64,000 nt of DNA from NCBI RefSeq assembly GCF_000344785.1, contig NC_020506.1:2294001-2358000 (forward strand), written 5' to 3'. Source of the DNA: Corynebacterium callunae DSM 20147. GTDB taxonomy: Bacteria > Actinomycetota > Actinomycetes > Mycobacteriales > Mycobacteriaceae. Both the position numbers and the translations under genes were made by a program. Below are positions 42,700 through 51,510 of this stretch, piece after piece; position 1 is the stretch's first letter, and each line of letters opens with the position of its first letter. The notes under the pieces are model-generated. The model did no database searches. It saw nothing but the letters and a program-made list of their open reading frames with translations, and had not been told where the DNA came from.

Positions 42700-43485
42700 G
42701 TGCAAAAATCCAGAACTAAGGCCTTGAACATCGCAGCTGCCACCATTGGTGTGTGCGCAGCAGTTGGAGCAACGTTCTGGGTTGTTGATTCAGCCGTCGC
42801 TGCGCGCGCCGAATACCATATTTCTAAGGCAGTCGCAGAGTCTGCAGATTTGACCAACAGCCCGCGAGTTTTTGCAGGTAGCACCATCTATTCCATGGCA
42901 TTTTTCACCGGTGAATTAGATAAAGTAAGCATTGACATGCTCGATGTTGAGGTGCCAGGAGTTGGCATGGTTAACGCCAGCACCGAGGTAGAAAAAGTAG
43001 CTGTCACACCAGAACAATTATTATCTGGTGATCTCGAAGGCACCACCGCAGAGCTTTTTACCCGTGATTTACGTATGGACGGTGTTGCGATCGGCGCTCA
43101 GCTGGGCATTACTGACCTCGATATCGCCCACCCCAATGACGTTTCCCCTTCCGGTGGCCTAGCCTCCGAGGCCGTCCTCACCGGCACTCCCCAAGGACAC
43201 ATTGATCCAGTAAGTGTTTTGGTGACTCTGCGTTTGGTCGGCTCCGAATTCCGCATGACCCCCATTGAGCTTATCGACGCCGCCCCTGACCTCAGCCTCG
43301 ACGATGTCAGCGGAGCTTTTAGTTGGCGGGTGGACACCCGCCAACTTCCGTTGGCAGACCGCGCGATGGCAGTCTACCTTTCCGGTGGTTCCATCCACTT
43401 CCAGTCCGAAGCCCGCAATGTCACGTTAACTACTCGTGAGCTTTCCCCGCTTGCAGCTCCGGAAGAAGATTCCAGCACCTCTTAG
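42700..43485 (+). CDS. LmeA-like DUF2993 envelope protein
   Basis: A 261-residue protein with an N-terminal signal anchor at about residues 9-33 and an extracytoplasmic DUF2993 domain. DUF2993 includes mycobacterial LmeA, needed for lipomannan elongation. Supporting segments are RVFAGSTIYSMAFFTGELDKVSID and TAELFTRDLRMDGVAI; the C-terminal tail is acidic. The GTG start at 42700 has no proper ribosome site. It is divergent from mshD and convergent with the lipid kinase. A role in the lipoglycan envelope is inferred. Confidence 0.82.
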   Translation: MQKSRTKALNIAAATIGVCAAVGATFWVVDSAVAARAEYHISKAVAESADLTNSPRVFAGSTIYSMAFFTGELDKVSIDMLDVEVPGVGMVNASTEVEKVAVTPEQLLSGDLEGTTAELFTRDLRMDGVAIGAQLGITDLDIAHPNDVSPSGGLASEAVLTGTPQGHIDPVSVLVTLRLVGSEFRMTPIELIDAAPDLSLDDVSGAFSWRVDTRQLPLADRAMAVYLSGGSIHFQSEARNVTLTTRELSPLAAPEEDSSTS

Positions 43486-43492
43486 AAGTTTT

Positions 43493-44563
43493 TTAAACCG
43501 CCCGCACCCGAATAAAGTCACGCACATACTTCGCAGCATGGCGTGGCCAACTCATGGTGGGAGGCAAAGGAACCTCATGTGGCGCAAAAACTTTTAAAAC
43601 ATCGGGAATTGATTCCAATTCCACTCGGGTGGGTTTGCCCTCATATTCCCCATCCACCTGGAAGCGCTGACCACTGCGGCATTCCAATAAAACCTGCTCT
43701 GCATCATCAAAAATAATGGTGCGCTTGGCAATCAATTTTTCAATCCCACGACCATGCCCCACTCCGATAAGGTGCATCATCGCGGCGACTCCACCAAAAC
43801 CGCGCAAGCTGGTCAATCCAAAAAGCCCAAGTCCAGAATCAAAAGAGTTCCCCGGATTGGTCACCACCGGCAACGGCCCTAAGAACGTCCAAGGGTTGGT
43901 ATTGGAAGCCAACATCATGGGCACATCCTTATGGCTCATCTCTTCGCCATCAGTGCTGGTAGCCTGCACCGAAATCTGTGGTGGATGCAACTGCGCCTTC
44001 ATCCATGCCCGCACACTCACCTGCAAATACAACAGTGGAGAGGCAGCAAAACCACGGGAGCGAGCGCGTTCAACTCGCGCAATAACCTCGGCATCAATGC
44101 CAAAACCAGCATTAACGGCAAACCACCGTTTTTGCTCCTCATCGCCTTTCCAGGTGCCCAAGGTGATGGTTCGAGTACTTTTTTCTCGAATCAAATCTAC
44201 CAACATTTGTGCCGCCGCATAGTTGTCAGCTGGGTAGCCCAAGGCGCGCGCAAAGACATTTGCTGAACCAGTTGGAAGCACTGCGAGGGCTGGTAATTCG
44301 CCATGGGGGCGAACATCACCATCGGCTGGTCCAAGTAATCCATTTATCACTTCATTGACCGTGCCATCACCTCCGGCGGGGATAATGACATCAAAATCCT
44401 CCCGTGTCATTCCCTGCACCATTTCCTCAGCATGGCCTGCGTAGTGCGTAAACCGTGCTTCGAGGCGGAGATCTTCAATCTCCATGAGCTGTGGAATGAC
44501 CCGACGGAAGAGTTCTTCGGTCTGGGTTGTCGATTCCGGGTTTGCGATCAGTAGAACATGCAC
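43493..44563 (-). CDS. Diacylglycerol kinase-family lipid kinase
   Basis: A 356-residue kinase of the DAGK/sphingosine-kinase family. The nucleotide loop GGDGTVNEVINGL begins at residue 64, and LPTGSANVFARALG and NAGFGIDAEVIARVE follow. Such enzymes phosphorylate membrane lipids such as diacylglycerol for recycling; the precise lipid is unknown. The GTG start is 8 nt behind TAAGCT, compatible with a leaderless mRNA. It is divergent from the nitrobindin-like gene by 40 bp. Confidence 0.88.
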   Translation of the reverse strand: MHVLLIANPESTTQTEELFRRVIPQLMEIEDLRLEARFTHYAGHAEEMVQGMTREDFDVIIPAGGDGTVNEVINGLLGPADGDVRPHGELPALAVLPTGSANVFARALGYPADNYAAAQMLVDLIREKSTRTITLGTWKGDEEQKRWFAVNAGFGIDAEVIARVERARSRGFAASPLLYLQVSVRAWMKAQLHPPQISVQATSTDGEEMSHKDVPMMLASNTNPWTFLGPLPVVTNPGNSFDSGLGLFGLTSLRGFGGVAAMMHLIGVGHGRGIEKLIAKRTIIFDDAEQVLLECRSGQRFQVDGEYEGKPTRVELESIPDVLKVFAPHEVPLPPTMSWPRHAAKYVRDFIRVRAV

Positions 44564-44603
44564 GTTGCCTAAGCTTAGTGGCTAAACGCTAGTCTTGGAT
44601 GTC

Positions 44604-45293
44604 ATGAGCGAAAATGAATCTATTAATAATCCAATAGTTCCCGGGTCGGGAGCAGACGCCCCTTCCCTGTCCGATTCCGCATCCATCAGTGGCTCCGATG
44701 CCGTGAACCTTGCTGCCGAGCAGTCCAAGAGCACCGCGCACCGCAATATCCCTGGTCTTGGCGATCTTCCAATCCCAGATGACACCGCAAACCTGCGCGA
44801 GGGCCCAAACCTGCACGATGGCCTGCTAGCCCTTTTGCCTTTGGTTGGCGTATGGCGTGGTGAGGGCAAGGCTGATACCGCCGAAGAGGGTCAATATGCC
44901 TTTGGCCAGCAGATCACCTTCGCCCACGACGGTGAAAACTACCTCACCTACGAGTCCCGCATGTGGAAGATCAACGAAGAAGGCGAGACCGTTGGTGTTG
45001 ACCACCGCGAATCCGGCTTCTGGCGAATCAACCTCAAGGATGAAATTGAATTCATCTGCACCCACGCCAGCGGAGTTGTAGAAATTTTCTACGGCCAGCC
45101 TCTCAATGAGCGTGCTTGGGAGCTGGAATCTGCTTCCACCATGGTCACCGCCACCGGTCCCACCACTCTGGGACCAGGTAAGCGCCTCTTTGGTCTACTG
45201 CCCACCAACGAGCTTGGTTGGGTTGACGAGCGCCTTGTCGGTGCCGAGCTGAAGCCACGCATGTCTGCTCAGCTGCAGCGCGTAATCGGTTAA
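44604..45293 (+). CDS. Nitrobindin-like beta-barrel protein lacking the heme-ligand histidine
   Basis: A 229-residue protein. About 75 N-terminal residues are polar and probably disordered. The rest is the nitrobindin/THAP4 barrel (formerly DUF1794), with the GVWRGEGKAD motif near residue 80, then QQITFAHDGENYLTYES and SGFWRI. Nitrobindins bind ferric heme through a C-terminal histidine in an HL-A-L-like motif. Here the aligned stretch reads LKPRMSAQLQRV, with Arg where His is expected, so heme binding is doubtful. The ATG at 44604 is 8 nt behind TAGTCT, compatible with a leaderless mRNA. Confidence 0.82.
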   Translation: MSENESINNPIVPGSGADAPSLSDSASISGSDAVNLAAEQSKSTAHRNIPGLGDLPIPDDTANLREGPNLHDGLLALLPLVGVWRGEGKADTAEEGQYAFGQQITFAHDGENYLTYESRMWKINEEGETVGVDHRESGFWRINLKDEIEFICTHASGVVEIFYGQPLNERAWELESASTMVTATGPTTLGPGKRLFGLLPTNELGWVDERLVGAELKPRMSAQLQRVIG

Positions 45294-45298
45294 TTTCT

Positions 45299-46243
45299 TT
45301 ATCCAAGGGCCTTGTTAATCAAGGCCCTTATTTCTTTTTCATTATTGGGCTTGGGCAGTTTTTGCCCATCCAATTTGGTCACGCGAGTTGCAATGCGTAC
45401 TGAGGACACCAACCACACGCTATCTGCGCCATAAAGGTGGTCCAGGCTCAGCTCGCGAGCTTTACAGCGCCATCCCTTGGCAGATGCGTATTCAAAAAGC
45501 GCAGCCTGCGTGGTTCCAGGCAAAATGTCGCCACCGGGGGTTGGCGTTCTTAATTTATCCCCTTTAAAGCTGACAACTGTTGATGTTGCGCCTTCCAAGA
45601 CACGTTCGCCGTCGGTGAAAATAACATCATCAAACCCATTGGCATTGGCATAACGCAGTGCCGCCATATTGGCTGCATACGCCAAGGTTTTTGCTCCTAC
45701 CGTCATCCATGGTGCAGGATTTTTCGGGATCTTTCCTTTGGCCTCACCTGTTGCTACATCAATGCCTGGCAAATAATCTTCCACGGTATAACCACGGGAA
45801 CTCGTCATCACCGACACGCCTTGTTCCCGCTGTCGGATCTTCTCTGCAGAAATTGGCTGTACTACCAACCAGCCGGAGGCTAATCCGGTGGAGGCGCGAC
45901 CACGGCTTAATGTCCAGGTACAAGAAGCTTCTCCGGCATGAGGATGGGAAAACCACGCTTCCAATGCCATATGGGTTGCTTTTTCCCAGTCTGCCAAAAT
46001 TGGTTCTGGAAGGCCGAGCAGAGCTGCCGAAGCTTTAAAACGAGCACCATGGCGTTCCAAGTTGCAAATACGTCCCTCGCGGATCAGGAGGGTTTCAAAA
46101 ATGCCGTCACCACGGGTGAGTGCAGCATCGTCCCAAAAGACCATGGGAAGATTAGGATTTTGCTGACGGATTGATCCGCCATAAGGCTCAACAATCATGA
46201 TCACCGGAGCTGGCACGGGTAAACGATCGGGTTCAAACACCAT
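45299..46243 (-). CDS. Class IV aminotransferase-fold PLP enzyme (PabC-like)
   Basis: A 314-residue fold-type IV PLP enzyme related to aminodeoxychorismate lyase and branched-chain aminotransferases. Seen: ALTRGDGIFETLLIREGRICNLERH, the catalytic lysine in TVGAKTLAYAANMAALRYA, and EGATSTVVSFKGDKL with GTTQAALFEYA. The PabC assignment (p-aminobenzoate for folate) is plausible because a folate-binding YgfZ-like gene is next door, but D-amino acid aminotransferase is possible. CATAAT lies 8 nt before the ATG, compatible with a leaderless mRNA. Confidence 0.83.
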   Translation of the reverse strand: MVFEPDRLPVPAPVIMIVEPYGGSIRQQNPNLPMVFWDDAALTRGDGIFETLLIREGRICNLERHGARFKASAALLGLPEPILADWEKATHMALEAWFSHPHAGEASCTWTLSRGRASTGLASGWLVVQPISAEKIRQREQGVSVMTSSRGYTVEDYLPGIDVATGEAKGKIPKNPAPWMTVGAKTLAYAANMAALRYANANGFDDVIFTDGERVLEGATSTVVSFKGDKLRTPTPGGDILPGTTQAALFEYASAKGWRCKARELSLDHLYGADSVWLVSSVRIATRVTKLDGQKLPKPNNEKEIRALINKALG

Positions 46244-46349
46244 AACGCCTGATTATGCACCCAAATTTGAGTTTTCGCTCGCTGGTTCTAACCACTGGTG
46301 CAAAAAGTGAAATAACCCTTCACCGCATTTTGTGCGTATCATTGACTTT

Positions 46350-47462
46350 GTGGCTAACGAACTCTCCGAGGTCGCGAACGACACCACTCAGGATCCTCAG
46401 CGCTATCTCTCCCCCCTGCTTTCGCGGGATGGAGCTGCAGAAGCTCAGGATGCCGCTGCTCAAGCGGGTACTGAAGGCGTCGCGTGGCATTACGGTTCCC
46501 CTCTCGTCGAGCAACGCATCTTCGAAACCGGAACAGGTCTAGTCGACCGTTCTAATCGCAAGGTGATTAAAGTCGACGGACCTGATGCCCCAGCGTTCCT
46601 CAATAATATTTTGTCCCAAAAAGTTGATACCGCCGAAGACGGCTACAGTGCAGGCGCACTTAATCTTGATGCCCAAGGCCGTATTCAACACACCATGCAA
46701 ATCTCTGTCGTTGACAAGGTGTTTTATCTTGACACCTCGGCAGCTGAATTCGATTCCCTGCTGTCATATCTCCAAAAGATGATCTTTTGGTCAAATGTCA
46801 CTGTCAGTGAAGCCGATATCGCCATTGTTACCCTCCTTGGCAAAGAACTCCCCCTTCCAGAGCACGTTTTCCAGCGCAAAGTCGACTGGAACGGCCCTAC
46901 TCGCATTGACCTAGGTCTCGAGCGCAGCTCCCTCCAAGAGGGCGTCGATAAGCTCTTAGCGGCTGGTGCGCGCCTGGCTGGACTCATGGCCTACACGGCC
47001 GAGCGGGTTAAAGCTCAGGATCCTGAGCGTGGCATTGATTTGGACGATAAAGCCATCCCTCATGAGATTCCACACTGGATTGGCAATGACGAGCATGCCG
47101 GTGCTGTACACCTGCACAAGGGCTGCTATCGCGGCCAGGAGACAGTGGCGCGGGTAGATAATCTAGGTCGCTCTCCACGTTTGCTGGTGCTTTTGCATCT
47201 CGACGGCTCGGCGCCGCAAGACCCAGTGCCCGGAGCAGAGATCAAGGCTGGCAGTCGCACGGTCGGCCGTCTTGGCACGGTGGTACATGATTCCGATTAT
47301 GGCCCCATCGCACTTGGTCTAGTAAAGCGCAGCGCTTTGGATTCTGACCTGCATATTAACGAGGTTGCAGTCAACGTTGATAAGGATCTCATTCCCAATG
47401 ATGACGGTGTAGCACCTGGACGTTTGGCAGTTAATCGTTTCAAGGGCAAGGACCTTAACTAG
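46350..47462 (+). CDS. ygfZ: YgfZ/GcvT-like folate-binding protein
   Basis: A 370-residue protein with the aminomethyltransferase fold and the YgfZ signature KGCYRGQETVARV near residue 254. Proteins of this group use tetrahydrofolate to help assemble or repair iron-sulfur clusters. The N-terminal GTG at 46350 is 7 nt behind TATCAT, so a leaderless mRNA is likely; a GTG at 46332 is the alternative. It is divergent from the PabC-like gene by about 105 bp. Confidence 0.87.
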   Translation: MANELSEVANDTTQDPQRYLSPLLSRDGAAEAQDAAAQAGTEGVAWHYGSPLVEQRIFETGTGLVDRSNRKVIKVDGPDAPAFLNNILSQKVDTAEDGYSAGALNLDAQGRIQHTMQISVVDKVFYLDTSAAEFDSLLSYLQKMIFWSNVTVSEADIAIVTLLGKELPLPEHVFQRKVDWNGPTRIDLGLERSSLQEGVDKLLAAGARLAGLMAYTAERVKAQDPERGIDLDDKAIPHEIPHWIGNDEHAGAVHLHKGCYRGQETVARVDNLGRSPRLLVLLHLDGSAPQDPVPGAEIKAGSRTVGRLGTVVHDSDYGPIALGLVKRSALDSDLHINEVAVNVDKDLIPNDDGVAPGRLAVNRFKGKDLN

Positions 47463-47714
47463 CTGTTTTTGGGCTGCAGTTTTTAGTAATTTTTCTGCAG
47501 TTTAAACCCCTCCAAAGAGGCGACTTTTTAATGTGATGAAAGTCGTCTACTTTGGTGATTCCACATTCTCTTTGCGCAGGTCAGACCCCCGTTGCGGAAA
47601 TTTTCCTAAGAACAGGCTATTGTGTCTATCAGGAATACAGTCAAAACATCTTGAAAAGCCCATGGGCCATCCGAATTCCCAGGATTGGCCCGCTCACTCC
47701 AAGGGGGTCAGGCA

Positions 47715-47933
47715 ATGGGTCGCGGTCGCGCGAAGGCAAAACAGACCAAAGTTGCTCGCCAGTTGAAGTACAGCTCTCCAGACATGGATCTAGATTCACT
47801 GCAGCGGGAGCTGGCCAACCAGTCTCCCCGGCGTTCCTACTCCGATGCCCCTGATGAAGAGGACCAGTACGCAGATTATGCGGACTGGGACGAGGGCGAT
47901 GACTCAAACCAGCGTGCCTTTGGCACCCGCTAG
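47715..47933 (+). CDS. DUF3073 family protein
   Basis: A 72-residue protein with a basic N-terminus (MGRGRAKAKQTKVARQLKYS) and a very acidic C-terminal half (DEEDQYADYADWDEGDD), typical of the actinobacterial DUF3073 family. The function is unknown; the charge split suggests nucleic-acid or ribosome contact, which is speculation. AAGGGGG lies 6-7 nt before the ATG. In many actinobacteria it neighbours purM, as here. Confidence 0.88.
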   Translation: MGRGRAKAKQTKVARQLKYSSPDMDLDSLQRELANQSPRRSYSDAPDEEDQYADYADWDEGDDSNQRAFGTR

Positions 47934-48288
47934 TCACTGAGTAGTCCATTGCGATTCTAAGTTTTGTTGAGTGTGCTCCTCCTGAGGTGTTCACTCACCA
48001 CAGGCTTAGATAAGCACCTTTAACCTCATCATCCGGTGGCTTTGAGACCGTTTCAAGGTGTAACTTTCACCTCTCTAACGGTCAACGTCCCGTTCACTAC
48101 TACCGTCAACGACGGCACATGGTTTTTCCCGGACAAGTTTGTGGAGTACTTCCCTCTGTGTTCCCGCACTCCAAGGACTTCGCCCGAGACAAGCCGTGTG
48201 CCGTCGTTGGCGTTTTCAAGCCTTCCACCGCCCTCTGAGAGCGGTTTTAACCCCCTAATAGATGTGTTTGACAATGGTGGGTATAAAA
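47934..48288. other. Intergenic region between the DUF3073 gene and purM
   Basis: About 350 bp with overlapping open frames on both strands (101 and 84 codons). Neither resembles a known protein nor has a good ribosome site. I treat it as non-coding. A promoter or small RNA cannot be excluded. Confidence 0.4.
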
Positions 48289-48328
48289 ATGATCTGATCC
48301 CCCACACTACTGAGGGAGATCAGATTAT
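48289..48328. terminator. Bidirectional terminator after purM
   Basis: ATCTGATC...GATCAGAT with inner CCCC/GGG pairing and ATTTTT runs on both sides. It lies some 30 bp beyond the purM stop on the minus strand. Confidence 0.75.
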
Positions 48329-48359
48329 TTTTGGTTTTTAAGCTTAAAACACTTCGTGC

Positions 48360-49436
48360 TTAGTAGCCTGGGTGCTCACCGTTAAGAATAACGCGAGCTT
48401 CGCCGGTCTCACCGTTGCGTACGGTGCCCAGCTCCCAGCAATCAATGTGGCGAGCAGTCAGCATTGCCAAGGCGCGATCGCGGTCCTTTTCAGCAACAAC
48501 TGCAACCATGCCAACACCCATGTTGAAGGTCTTTTCCATCTCTTCGCGAGGAACCTTGCCCAAAGAAGCAATGGTGCGGAAGATCTGTCCAGGGGTCCAG
48601 GTACCGCGAGACATCTCAGCAACAAGACCTTCTGGGATAACGCGCTCCAGGTTGCCTGCTAGTCCACCACCGGTGACGTGGCAGAAGGTGTGAACTTCGC
48701 ACTCAGCGATAAGTGCAAGGCAGTCCTTGGAGTAAATACGAGTTGGCTCTAGTAGCTCTTCGCCGAGGGTGCGACCAAGCTCTTCGATGTGGCCATCGAG
48801 GGATAGACCAGCCATTTCCAAAAGGACGTGGCGAGCCAAAGAATAACCATTGGAGTGCAGACCAGAAGAAGCCATACCGATAAGGACATCGCCCGCGCGA
48901 ACACGATCAGGTCCCAGCAACTCATCAGCTTCTACAACGCCAACTGCAGTTGCAGAGACATCGTAGTGGTTTGGCTCCATAACGCCTGGGTGCTCTGCAG
49001 TTTCGCCGCCGAGCAAAGCACAACCAGCCTGGATACAACCTTCTGCGATGCCGGAGACGATCTCAGCGACATGCTCTGGAACAACCTTGCCGATAGCAAT
49101 GTAATCCTGCAGGAAAAGTGGCTCAGCGCCGGTGACCACGAGGTCATCAACGCACATTGCGACGAGGTCAATACCAATGGTGTCGTGTTTGTCCATCATC
49201 TGGGCAATAACAAGCTTGGTTCCAACTCCATCAGAGCCAGCAGCGAGAATAGGGTTCTTGTACTTACCGAGCTCAAAAAGGCCGGCAAAGCCGCCTAGGT
49301 TACCCCGAACCTCGGGGCGGGTAGCACGCTTTGCCAGTGGAGCGAACAATTCGACGGCGCGATCGCCGGCTTCAATATCGACTCCGGCAGCTGCGTATGA
49401 AACGCCTTCGGCGGTGGTGTCCTGGTGATCACTCAT
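48360..49436 (-). CDS. purM: Phosphoribosylformylglycinamidine cyclo-ligase (AIR synthetase)
   Basis: The 358-residue fifth enzyme of purine synthesis, closing the imidazole ring with ATP. Signatures are YAAAGVDIEAGDRAV, AGSDGVGTKL, HDTIGIDLVAMCVDDLVVTGAEPLFLQDY and GMASSGLHSNGYSL. It is 73 bp downstream of purF on the same strand, and the two are probably co-transcribed. AGGAGA lies upstream of the ATG. Confidence 0.96.
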   Translation of the reverse strand: MSDHQDTTAEGVSYAAAGVDIEAGDRAVELFAPLAKRATRPEVRGNLGGFAGLFELGKYKNPILAAGSDGVGTKLVIAQMMDKHDTIGIDLVAMCVDDLVVTGAEPLFLQDYIAIGKVVPEHVAEIVSGIAEGCIQAGCALLGGETAEHPGVMEPNHYDVSATAVGVVEADELLGPDRVRAGDVLIGMASSGLHSNGYSLARHVLLEMAGLSLDGHIEELGRTLGEELLEPTRIYSKDCLALIAECEVHTFCHVTGGGLAGNLERVIPEGLVAEMSRGTWTPGQIFRTIASLGKVPREEMEKTFNMGVGMVAVVAEKDRDRALAMLTARHIDCWELGTVRNGETGEARVILNGEHPGY

Positions 49437-49509
49437 CGTGTTCTTCGCTTCTCCTGCTTGGGTTTTGGATTAAGAATTTTCAAAATAAAGGTTGTGAACT
49501 AAAAGCTAC

Positions 49510-51048
49510 TTAGTTCGCAATCTTATCCTGGCGTGCAGCTTGCATCTTGCGCACCAGGTCAGCATTGCTATTGCCCTGTGGCAGTCCCATTGGGTAATTG
49601 CCATCAAAGCAGGCTAGACACAGCTCATTAACCGGCTGTTCCGTTGCCTCCACCATACTGTCAATGGAGACATAACCGAGAGAATCGGCACCGATGGCGG
49701 AACGTACGGCTTCCACCATTTCCTTCTCATTGTCACTTGTTACAGCATTGGCAATAAGCTCACCTGGAGTAGCAAAGTCAATGCCATAGAAGCAAGGCCA
49801 CTTCACAGGTGGGGACGCGATACGTACGTGTACCTCAGCAGCGCCAGCCTCACGCAGCATGCGAATTACCGCGCGCTGGGTGTTACCACGGACGATGGAA
49901 TCATCAACCACAACAAGGCGCTTGCCGGCGATAACTTCGCGCAAAGGGTTGAGCTTGAGGCGGATACCCAATTGGCGCAGAGTGTCAGAAGGCTGAATAA
50001 AAGTACGTCCGACATAGGCATTTTTCACCATGCCTTGGCCAAAAGGAATGCCGGATGCTTGAGCGAAGCCCACTGCAGCTGGAGTTCCAGATTCTGGAGT
50101 TGGAATAACAAGGTCGCCCACTGCAGGAGCTTCCTTGGCTAGCTTGCGGCCAATCTCAAGACGCACTTCATTGACATTGCGTCCCTTAATCACAGAGTCC
50201 GGGCGCGCGAGGTAAACGTATTCAAATACGCAACCCTTGCGCTGGACCTCTGCAAAACGAGTGGAGGTAAGACCAGATTCATCAATGGCAATCAGTTCGC
50301 CTGGTTCAACTTCGCGCACCAATGATGCACCAACGATGTCCAAAGCGGAGGTTTCGGAGGCAACTACCCAACCGCTGGACAAACGTCCAATGGAAAGAGG
50401 GCGGATGCCATATGGGTCACGAGCTGCATAAAGGGTGTGCCCATCGGTGAAAGTAAGGCAGTATGCGCCTTCTACCTCTGGGAGCAAGGCCTTGGCTGAA
50501 TCAAAAAGGGTGCGACCTTCTCCGACGCCATTAGCCATAAGTGCGGTGAGAACATCGGTATCGGAAGGCTTTTTAAGTGGATCTACCAGACCAAGTTTGG
50601 TGGCGCGATCACGTAGTTCAATGTGGTTAATAAGGTTGCCGTTATGACCGAGGGCAATATCTGTTCCATCCGGCGCCATGCGGAACATGGGCTGGGCATT
50701 TTCCCAGGTATTGCCACCTGCGGTGGTGTAACGGGTGTGTCCGATAGCAATATTGCCTCGGAGTGATTCCAAAATTGGTTCATCAAAAACTTGTGACACT
50801 AGGCCCAAGTCTTTAAAGACCAAAATTTGTTCACCATCACCCACAGCAATGCCGGCAGCCTCTTGGCCACGGTGCTGGAGGGCAAAAAGTCCGAAATAGG
50901 TTAGCTTTGCAACTTCTTCGCCCGGTGCCCACACACCAAACACGCCGCATTCTTCACGCGGAGCTTGTTCGTTGTGATCATCGTAGGGATAATCGGTGTT
51001 TACCATAGAACCAGGGAGCGTGTGCTGATCATTTAGTGCCACATGCAC
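49510..51048 (-). CDS. purF: Amidophosphoribosyltransferase
   Basis: Commits PRPP to purine synthesis using glutamine. The N-terminal nucleophile glutaminase begins at Cys in PREECGVFGVWAPG, preceded by a propeptide of about 32 residues that should be cleaved. The PRPP-binding loop is KRLVVVDDSIVRGNT near residue 375. C-terminal cysteines (CLACFDGNYP) suggest an Fe-S cluster, as in the B. subtilis type. The start is uncertain: GTG 51048 (longest) or ATG 51006; neither has a well-spaced ribosome site. Confidence 0.94.
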   Translation of the reverse strand: MHVALNDQHTLPGSMVNTDYPYDDHNEQAPREECGVFGVWAPGEEVAKLTYFGLFALQHRGQEAAGIAVGDGEQILVFKDLGLVSQVFDEPILESLRGNIAIGHTRYTTAGGNTWENAQPMFRMAPDGTDIALGHNGNLINHIELRDRATKLGLVDPLKKPSDTDVLTALMANGVGEGRTLFDSAKALLPEVEGAYCLTFTDGHTLYAARDPYGIRPLSIGRLSSGWVVASETSALDIVGASLVREVEPGELIAIDESGLTSTRFAEVQRKGCVFEYVYLARPDSVIKGRNVNEVRLEIGRKLAKEAPAVGDLVIPTPESGTPAAVGFAQASGIPFGQGMVKNAYVGRTFIQPSDTLRQLGIRLKLNPLREVIAGKRLVVVDDSIVRGNTQRAVIRMLREAGAAEVHVRIASPPVKWPCFYGIDFATPGELIANAVTSDNEKEMVEAVRSAIGADSLGYVSIDSMVEATEQPVNELCLACFDGNYPMGLPQGNSNADLVRKMQAARQDKIAN

Positions 51049-51095
51049 AAATCGTAGTCTTTCACTTCCTCAGAAACTAATACGCTTCTAAGAAC

Positions 51096-51473
51096 CTAAA
51101 TTGGCACCACTGGCAACCACTGTGCAATCTCCCCTGTGCGGGTACCAGAAGCACTGATCTTGCCGCTTGCCACGCCCTCTTCAAAGGTTATTTTTCCTGT
51201 TGCCAGGCTCAACCAGGTGTGCGCATCGGTTTCCACAACATTGGGTGGTGTGCCACGAGTGTGGCGTGGTCCTTCGATACATTGCACTGCCACAAATGGG
51301 GGTACTCGAACTTCGACGCTGTGCCCCGGCGCGTCTTGTGCTAACAGTCGGGCGGTGAGCCGGGTGGCGTCGGCAAGCAGCTTTTTACCTGGCTTTTCGG
51401 TATTTTCTATGTCTTTAATCCAGTCTTGCACGGCAAGAACTGCGGCTCGCGTTTCGGCGGGATCAATCCTCAT
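51096..51473 (-). CDS. Sterol-carrier-like family protein
   Basis: A 125-residue protein resembling the small actinobacterial sterol-carrier (SCP2-like) proteins that lie next to purF. The pattern is VRVPPFVAVQCIEGPRHTRG, then TDAHTWLSLATGKITFEEGVASGKISASG. The ligand is unknown. The ATG at 51473 has GGGTAA about 6 nt upstream; a GTG at 51479 is possible. It is divergent from the thioesterase. Confidence 0.75.
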   Translation of the reverse strand: MRIDPAETRAAVLAVQDWIKDIENTEKPGKKLLADATRLTARLLAQDAPGHSVEVRVPPFVAVQCIEGPRHTRGTPPNVVETDAHTWLSLATGKITFEEGVASGKISASGTRTGEIAQWLPVVPI

Positions 51474-51510
51474 GAGCACTTACCCTAGTACGAACCGTTA
51501 AAGTATCCCT

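Noticed and set aside
48036..48341. Overlapping 101- and 84-codon frames on opposite strands
   Set aside because: No recognisable domain, poor starts and low-complexity content. The 3' end of one runs through a terminator.
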